A stretch of 37,205 bases of DNA. It comes from Bacillota bacterium (GTDB lineage Bacteria; Bacillota_A; Clostridia; Tissierellales; Peptoniphilaceae). Below the pieces are notes generated by a model. That model was not told the DNA's origin. It saw only the letters and a program-made list of their open reading frames with translations, and ran no database searches. The stretch is taken from contig JAEZZN010000064.1 of assembly GCA_023418535.1 (NCBI GenBank), forward strand, positions 1-37,205, read 5' to 3'. A program made the translations under genes and the position numbers. Each line of letters opens with the position of its first letter. Position 1 is the first letter of the stretch. Positions 32,617 to 37,205 of the stretch are shown in pieces.

Positions 32617-34113
32617 ATGAAAAAATATATATGGCTTAGAGTTATAAAGTCAATAATTTCTGTTTTTCTTGTAACAGCTATAGTAATTGCTATGGTGTTT
32701 ACAATGATTAATAGAGATGATGTTTTCAAAAATGATCAAACTTTTAGAAAATTAAAAGGTAACGCTAAGACAGAATATAGATACAATACTCTCGAGAGTT
32801 TGGGTTATTTAGATAAACTGAACTTAGGAGAAATGTGTTCTATAGAAGACGTAGATAGAGCTTCTTGTCTAGATGTAGAATCAGATGATTATGCAAAAGC
32901 AGAAGCATATTGGAAAGACAAAGGATATACAATAGGTACTTATACTGCTATTGGTGATTCATTAACTGGTTCTAAGTATGCTACTAGAGATTATTCAGTA
33001 GTAGAATTAGTATATAAATACTTTAGTAGAATGTTTAACTTTGATCATCCAAATAAGATAAAAGATGCCAATAATCCTGATTTAGATAATAATAGAGGAT
33101 ATTATTTTGGTACAGATTTTAATGGTGTTTCAGCTTTAATGTGTAATGGTTGTGAATACAAATATCAAATATATTTTAATGGTAAATTCCCATTTATACA
33201 TGGTAATATGTTGAAATTAAATTTTGGTAATTCATATCCTACAAGTCCAGGAATTCCAACAATTGATGTTATTTCTAGAGGGCAAGGATCTCAAGTTCGT
33301 ACAGAACAAAAATATGAAACTGGAGAAGTTATAAATTCTGCAGACAATAGACATACATTAAGATATAAATTTATGCCAGATCATTTAGATCAAAGAAAAT
33401 ATGTAGATAACTATGCCACAGTGGATTTAAAAACTGATGCACCTTCAATGATTGGTACATCATATCTATTTGGTATTATTTCATTAGTATTTGCTTATGT
33501 ATTAGCATTACCTTGGGGTGTTGCTATGGCAAGAAATAAAGATAAATTAACTGATAAAATAGGTATATTATTCATCAATCTATCTATAGCTATACCATCA
33601 TTGGCTTTAATTTTCTTCTTGAAATATATTGGGTCACAATTTGGACTACCAGATAAATTCCCACAATTTGGAGCAGGAAATATTAAATCATATATTATGC
33701 CAATTATTGTTATGACAATTATAAGCATGCCTGGATTAATGACATGGATTAGAAGATATATGATAGACCAATCTTCTTCTGACTATGTAAAATTTGCAAA
33801 GGCTAAAGGTTTATCAAGAACAGAGATTTCAAAAAATCATATATTAAAAAATGCTATTATACCAATAGTTAACGGTATACCAGCATCAATAGTACTTCAA
33901 ATCAGTGGTGCTATATATACTGAAACAATATTTGCTATACCTGGTATGGGTAAAATGTTGCCTGATGCGATTAATTCAGTTAACAACAATATGATAGTTA
34001 CATTGACATTTATATTTACAGCATTATCAATATTCTCACTATTTGCTGGTGACTTATTGCTTACATGGGTAGATCCACGTATCTCACTTAATGCTAAGAA
34101 AGGAGATATCTAA
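32617..34113 (+). CDS. oppB: Oligopeptide ABC transporter permease OppB (AmiC-like)
   Basis: One of two membrane subunits forming the peptide channel. 498 residues, the same size class as streptococcal AmiC and far larger than E. coli OppB (306). One TM (about 11-30), then an external insertion of about 250 residues containing two short Cys-bearing segments ('LGEMCSIEDVDRASCLDV' and 'ALMCNGCEYKYQIYF'), then the BPD_transp_1 core with five TMs (about 285-490). The cytoplasmic EAA loop is 'DYVKFAKAKGLSRTEISKNHILKNAIIPIV'. GAAGGAGAG gives the SD. It overlaps oppC through TAATG. The cysteines could form external disulfides; that is inference. Confidence 0.92.
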   Translation: MKKYIWLRVIKSIISVFLVTAIVIAMVFTMINRDDVFKNDQTFRKLKGNAKTEYRYNTLESLGYLDKLNLGEMCSIEDVDRASCLDVESDDYAKAEAYWKDKGYTIGTYTAIGDSLTGSKYATRDYSVVELVYKYFSRMFNFDHPNKIKDANNPDLDNNRGYYFGTDFNGVSALMCNGCEYKYQIYFNGKFPFIHGNMLKLNFGNSYPTSPGIPTIDVISRGQGSQVRTEQKYETGEVINSADNRHTLRYKFMPDHLDQRKYVDNYATVDLKTDAPSMIGTSYLFGIISLVFAYVLALPWGVAMARNKDKLTDKIGILFINLSIAIPSLALIFFLKYIGSQFGLPDKFPQFGAGNIKSYIMPIIVMTIISMPGLMTWIRRYMIDQSSSDYVKFAKAKGLSRTEISKNHILKNAIIPIVNGIPASIVLQISGAIYTETIFAIPGMGKMLPDAINSVNNNMIVTLTFIFTALSIFSLFAGDLLLTWVDPRISLNAKKGDI

Positions 34114-35066
34114 TGACAGAAGAAAAATTAGAAAAAGACATAGTATTGTCTGACGATTTATTTGAATTTGTCAAAATCGATGAAAAAGCTTCTGAAAAAA
34201 TAGCTACTCCTGAATATTCTTATTGGGAATCAGTATTTAGAAAATTCTTTTCTTCCAAAATTGCCGTGTTTATGTTGGTAGTTTTAATAGCGGTTCTTGC
34301 ATTTGCTTTTATACAACCAATATTTTCAGGATTTGATAATTTAAATACATCAAATATCAACAATCCAAAGATGAGATTTATTAGACCAAATTGGGAACAT
34401 CCATTTGGTACAGACGATGTTGGTAGACCAGTATTTGATTTAGTATGGGCTGGAGCTCGTACGTCACTATCAATTTCATTTATAACTACATTTATCACTA
34501 TGACACTTGGTATTATTGTAGGTACAGTTTGGGGATTTAACAAGAAATTAGATTTTTATTTAATGGATATTTATAATATTGTGTCTAATATTCCTTATAC
34601 TTTAATTGTAATGATACTTTCATATACATTGGGTGCAGGTGTTCCACAACTTATATTTGCATTATCTGCTACATCATGGATTGGGGTAGCATATTTCATG
34701 AGAGTTCAAGTAATGATAATCCGTGATAGAGAATATAATATGGCTTCAAAGGTATTGGGTTCTTCTACAATGAAGATAATTATTCACAATATCTTACCTC
34801 AACTTATATCTATCATAGTTACATCAGCTTCAACTCGTATGCCGGCTTATGTATCTACAGAAGTATTTTTAGGATATATAGGATTAGGTTTAACTCAATC
34901 TACGGCATCTTTAGGTAGAACTATACAAAACCATTCACAATACATGCAATCTGCTACTTATTTATTTATAATACCAGTTGCTGTATTAGCAGTAATTACA
35001 GTTTCATTTTATATAGTAGGTCAAAAGCTAGCGGATGCTAGTGACCCAAGAAATCACGGAATATAG
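34113..35066 (+). CDS. oppC: Oligopeptide ABC transporter permease OppC (AmiD-like)
   Basis: Second channel subunit. 317 residues: a cytoplasmic N-terminal stretch, TM1 (about 48-70) with the OppC_N domain, a short external segment with 'RPNWEHPFGTDDVGRPVFDLVWAGARTSLSI' (the family's 'hpfGTDxxGRDvxsrvxxGaRxSL' motif), then five TMs. The EAA loop reads 'REYNMASKVLGSSTMKIIIHNILPQLISIIV' and contacts the ATPases. ATG overlaps the oppB stop by one base and has AAAGGAG upstream, so translation is coupled. It is 8 bp from oppD. Confidence 0.95.
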   Translation: MTEEKLEKDIVLSDDLFEFVKIDEKASEKIATPEYSYWESVFRKFFSSKIAVFMLVVLIAVLAFAFIQPIFSGFDNLNTSNINNPKMRFIRPNWEHPFGTDDVGRPVFDLVWAGARTSLSISFITTFITMTLGIIVGTVWGFNKKLDFYLMDIYNIVSNIPYTLIVMILSYTLGAGVPQLIFALSATSWIGVAYFMRVQVMIIRDREYNMASKVLGSSTMKIIIHNILPQLISIIVTSASTRMPAYVSTEVFLGYIGLGLTQSTASLGRTIQNHSQYMQSATYLFIIPVAVLAVITVSFYIVGQKLADASDPRNHGI

Positions 35067-35074
35067 GAGGAATT

Positions 35075-36142
35075 ATGGAAAAGAATAATACAATATTATC
35101 TGTAAAAGACTTAGAAGTAAAATTCCAAGTACGTGATAGACAACTTACTGCTATTAGAAGAGTTAGCTTAGATTTTGAAGAAGGAAAAGTAGTAGCCATA
35201 GTAGGTGAATCAGGATCTGGGAAGTCTGTATTTACAAAGACTTTTACAGGTATGTTAGATGAAAATGGTAAAATAACTAATGGTGAAATTTGGTTTGAAG
35301 GTCAAGATATTTCTAAATTTACCAAAGATAAAGAATGGTTAGGAATTAGAGGGAAGAAAATAGCAACAATTTTCCAAGACCCTATGACATCTTTAAACCC
35401 TGTTAGAACAATCGGATATCAAATTTCAGAAGTTATTGTAAAACATCAAGGTAAATCAAAGAAAGAAGCTAAAAATATTGCTATTGAATTAATGAGAAGA
35501 GTAGGAATACCAGAACCAGAAAAAAGATTCGATGAATATCCATTTATGTATTCTGGTGGTATGAGACAAAGAATAGTTATTGCAATTGCTTTGGCTTGTA
35601 GACCTAAAATTTTAATTTGTGATGAACCAACAACAGCTTTAGACGTTACAATTCAAGCACAAATCATCCAACTTATTAGAGATTTGTCTGAAGAATATGG
35701 TTTTACAACAATATATATTACTCACGACTTAGGTGTTGTAGCTAAGGTGGCTGATATGGTTGCTGTAATGTATGCTGGTCAAGTTGTAGAATATGGAACA
35801 GCTGAAGATGTATTTTATGATCCTAGACATCCTTATACATGGGGACTATTATCATCACTTCCACAATTAGAAGATAAAAAAGGTGAATTATTATCAATTA
35901 AAGGTACACCACCTTCATTATTTGAAGAGATTAAAGGTGACGCATTCGCTTTAAGAAGTGATTATGCGATGAAAATAGATTTCGAAAAAGAACCACCAAT
36001 GTTTAAGGTTAGTGATACTCATTATGCTAAAACATGGTTATTACACGAAAAGGCTCCAAAAGTGTTACCTCCAGAACAAATTAGAGATCTACACAATAAG
36101 ATGGATAATATAACAACAAAAGGAGGAGACTATGTTGGATAA
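35075..36142 (+). CDS. oppD: Oligopeptide ABC transporter ATPase OppD (AmiE-like)
   Basis: First of two ATPases driving peptide import. 355 residues, the length of pneumococcal AmiE. Walker A '[12 protein letters not shown]', Q-loop '[11 protein letters not shown]', signature '[15 protein letters not shown]', Walker B '[12 protein letters not shown]', H-loop '[10 protein letters not shown]', and a C-terminal oligopeptide-transporter extension beginning '[14 protein letters not shown]' with '[10 protein letters not shown]'. The usual cluster of cysteines seen in the C-terminal extension of many OppD proteins is missing, as in AmiE-type members. The SD is TAGGAGG, and the 3' end overlaps oppF by 11 bases. 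Confidence 0.95.
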   Translation: MEKNNTILSVKDLEVKFQVRDRQLTAIRRVSLDFEEGKVVAIVGESGSGKSVFTKTFTGMLDENGKITNGEIWFEGQDISKFTKDKEWLGIRGKKIATIFQDPMTSLNPVRTIGYQISEVIVKHQGKSKKEAKNIAIELMRRVGIPEPEKRFDEYPFMYSGGMRQRIVIAIALACRPKILICDEPTTALDVTIQAQIIQLIRDLSEEYGFTTIYITHDLGVVAKVADMVAVMYAGQVVEYGTAEDVFYDPRHPYTWGLLSSLPQLEDKKGELLSIKGTPPSLFEEIKGDAFALRSDYAMKIDFEKEPPMFKVSDTHYAKTWLLHEKAPKVLPPEQIRDLHNKMDNITTKGGDYVG

Positions 36143-37070
36143 AGATAGAGAAGTCCTTGTTGATGTTCAAGATTTAGAAATCACATTTACAAATGGTAGA
36201 AGAAAATTTGTTGCTGTTAAAGATGTAAACTTTAAAATTTACAAAGGAGAAACTTTTTCACTTGTAGGAGAATCAGGATCAGGTAAGACAACTATTGCAA
36301 GAGCAATTGTTAGATTGAATAAAACTTCTAAGGGAGATATTTATTTTAAGGGTAAAAAAATAAATGGAGATATATCTAGAAAGGAAAATAGAGAATTAAA
36401 AAGACAAATTCAAATGATTTTCCAAGACCCTGCTGCTTCATTAAATGAAAGAGCAACTATAGATTATTGTATAGGTGAAGGTTTAGATAATTTCAAACTT
36501 TATGATAGTAAAGAAGAAAGAACTAGAAAAATTGATGAAGCAATTAACTCAGTAGGTCTTCTTCCAGAACATAAATCTAGATATCCACACGAATTTTCAG
36601 GTGGACAAAGACAAAGGGTAGGTATTGCAAGAGCTATTGTTATGCAACCAGATTTAATAGTTGCTGACGAACCTACATCAGCACTTGATGTTTCAATTCG
36701 TGCACAAGTTTTGAATTTATTGAATAAATTTAAGAAAGAAAATAATTTAACTTATCTATTTATCGCTCACGATTTATCAGTAGTAAGATATTTCTCAGAT
36801 AGAATAGGTGTTATTACAGAGGGAAGAATAGTAGAGATTGCATTGACAGAAGATTTATTTGCAAATCCTCTTCATCCTTATACTCAATCCCTTCTACAAT
36901 CAGTTCCAATTCCGGATCCGATTATAGAAAAGAACAAAGAAGTTCATGTATATGATCAATCAATTGCAGGAGAATACACAGAAAATCATCAATTGAGAGA
37001 AATTGCTCCACATCACTATGTATTCTGTACTCCAGAAGAAGTAGAAATGTATAAGGCAAAATTAAAATAA
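36132..37070 (+). CDS. oppF: Oligopeptide ABC transporter ATPase OppF (AmiF-like)
   Basis: Partner ATPase of OppD. 312 residues: Walker A '[14 protein letters not shown]', Q-loop '[13 protein letters not shown]', signature '[15 protein letters not shown]', Walker B '[15 protein letters not shown]', H-loop '[12 protein letters not shown]', and C-terminal '[16 protein letters not shown]'. The SD GGAGGAG lies inside the end of oppD, giving translational coupling. It is the last gene of the opp operon. No native terminator follows; an insertion sequence begins 10 bp after the stop, and its first hairpin is the nearest transcription stop. Confidence 0.95.
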   Translation: MLDKDREVLVDVQDLEITFTNGRRKFVAVKDVNFKIYKGETFSLVGESGSGKTTIARAIVRLNKTSKGDIYFKGKKINGDISRKENRELKRQIQMIFQDPAASLNERATIDYCIGEGLDNFKLYDSKEERTRKIDEAINSVGLLPEHKSRYPHEFSGGQRQRVGIARAIVMQPDLIVADEPTSALDVSIRAQVLNLLNKFKKENNLTYLFIAHDLSVVRYFSDRIGVITEGRIVEIALTEDLFANPLHPYTQSLLQSVPIPDPIIEKNKEVHVYDQSIAGEYTENHQLREIAPHHYVFCTPEEVEMYKAKLK

Positions 37071-37105
37071 TTAGTATTAAGGGGCTGTTGCAAAATAGCC
37101 TAACG

Positions 37106-37143
37106 AAAAAAGCGGTAAACTCGTGAGAGTTAACCGCTTTTTT
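37106..37143 (+). terminator. Terminator inside the IS left end
   Basis: 17-bp stem with one mismatch (37106-37122 with 37127-37143), loop GTGA, six T's at the 3' end. It blocks read-through into the transposase and now terminates oppBCDF. Confidence 0.88.
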
Positions 37144-37157
37144 GGTATAATTAATGT

Positions 37158-37205
37158 ATGAACGAAAACAATACTATACAACAAAATCTTACATTAAATC
37201 GTTCA
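37158..37205 (+). CDS. Start of transposase (partial, 3' end outside window)
   Basis: Sixteen codons, 'MNENNTIQQNLTLNRS', open to the window end, 6 bp after the TATAAT. There is no clear SD, suggesting a leaderless or weakly translated transposase, as is common in IS elements. A second frame from ATG 37154 is also open, so the start is uncertain; the 37158 frame is preferred because its Asn/Gln/Leu content resembles IS1182 N-termini. Confidence 0.4.
   Translation, partial: MNENNTIQQNLTLNRS

Larger units (their letters stand above)
37081..37205 (+). mobile_element. Left end of an insertion sequence (IS1182-like; truncated by window end)
   Basis: Begins GGGGCTGTTGCAAAATAGCC, matching the CTGTTGCAAA-type terminal repeats of several IS families (IS1182-like and IS6). 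It is followed by a terminator hairpin, a -10 box TATAAT (37146-37151) and a short coding start at 37158. The right end and target duplication are outside the window. The family call leans to IS1182 because the first codons do not look like an IS6 transposase, but this is tentative. Confidence 0.6.

Noticed and set aside
1..37205. CRISPR array, tRNA/rRNA genes, prophage or toxin-antitoxin pair
   Set aside because: No regularly spaced repeats, no cloverleaf-like conserved elements, and no phage structural or toxin-antitoxin genes recognised on either strand.

Overview
The window is AT-rich, low-GC DNA with strong Shine-Dalgarno sites, sigma-A-type promoters, short operons closed by intrinsic terminators, and nearly every gene on the + strand. 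The gene set (LCP protein, HtrA with one PDZ, long-form HPF, SecA with a zinc tail, an Ami-type oligopeptide transporter, ComEC, a NagE-type PTS permease) fits a Gram-positive Firmicute. My best guess is a Peptoniphilaceae/Tissierellia-type coccus such as Helcococcus, Anaerococcus or Peptoniphilus. The genus is inference, not proof.

Layout. 1-1189: 3' end of a large surface protein. 1229-3400: tRNA hydroxylase trhO and a HemW-type radical SAM protein. 3501-3884: small protein with a sigma-region-4-like helix-turn-helix. 3962-4576: the only minus-strand gene, a degenerate relative of the AlaX alanyl-tRNA editing proteins, divergent from comEC (4595-6757). 6812-7465: YczE-family membrane protein. 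7659-14233: an envelope-stress module of response regulator, histidine kinase, ABC ATPase, large FtsX-type permease and LCP cell-wall glycopolymer transferase. A BceR-like operator lies between kinase and transporter. 14435-15901: membrane-anchored HtrA protease. 15930-16024: a cluster of DnaA-box-like 9-mers, three of them abutting. 16147-19622: hpf and secA. 20015-22597: GlcNAc-type PTS permease and a conserved TIM-barrel-like protein of unknown function. 22766-23398: second YczE paralogue. 23496-30072: pgeF, a DUF368/PopT undecaprenyl-phosphate translocase candidate, prfB (programmed frameshift, apparent non-AUG start), tex and proS. 30358-37070: oppA, then oppBCDF, closely matching streptococcal AmiACDEF in architecture. 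37081 to the end: left end of an insertion sequence with its own terminator, promoter and transposase start.

The genes are mainly housekeeping (translation, secretion, ribosome hibernation) interleaved with envelope maintenance and defence (two-component/ABC/LCP module, HtrA, DUF368) and nutrient uptake (GlcNAc PTS, oligopeptides). I see no CRISPR array, phage block, rRNA or tRNA gene. I did not find a clearly new multi-gene system. The most unusual signals are the DnaA-box cluster away from dnaA, the AUU/AUC-type start plus frameshift of prfB, the zinc-ligand-free AlaX-like protein sharing a Shine-Dalgarno region with comEC, and the operator with 11-bp periodicity in the stress module.
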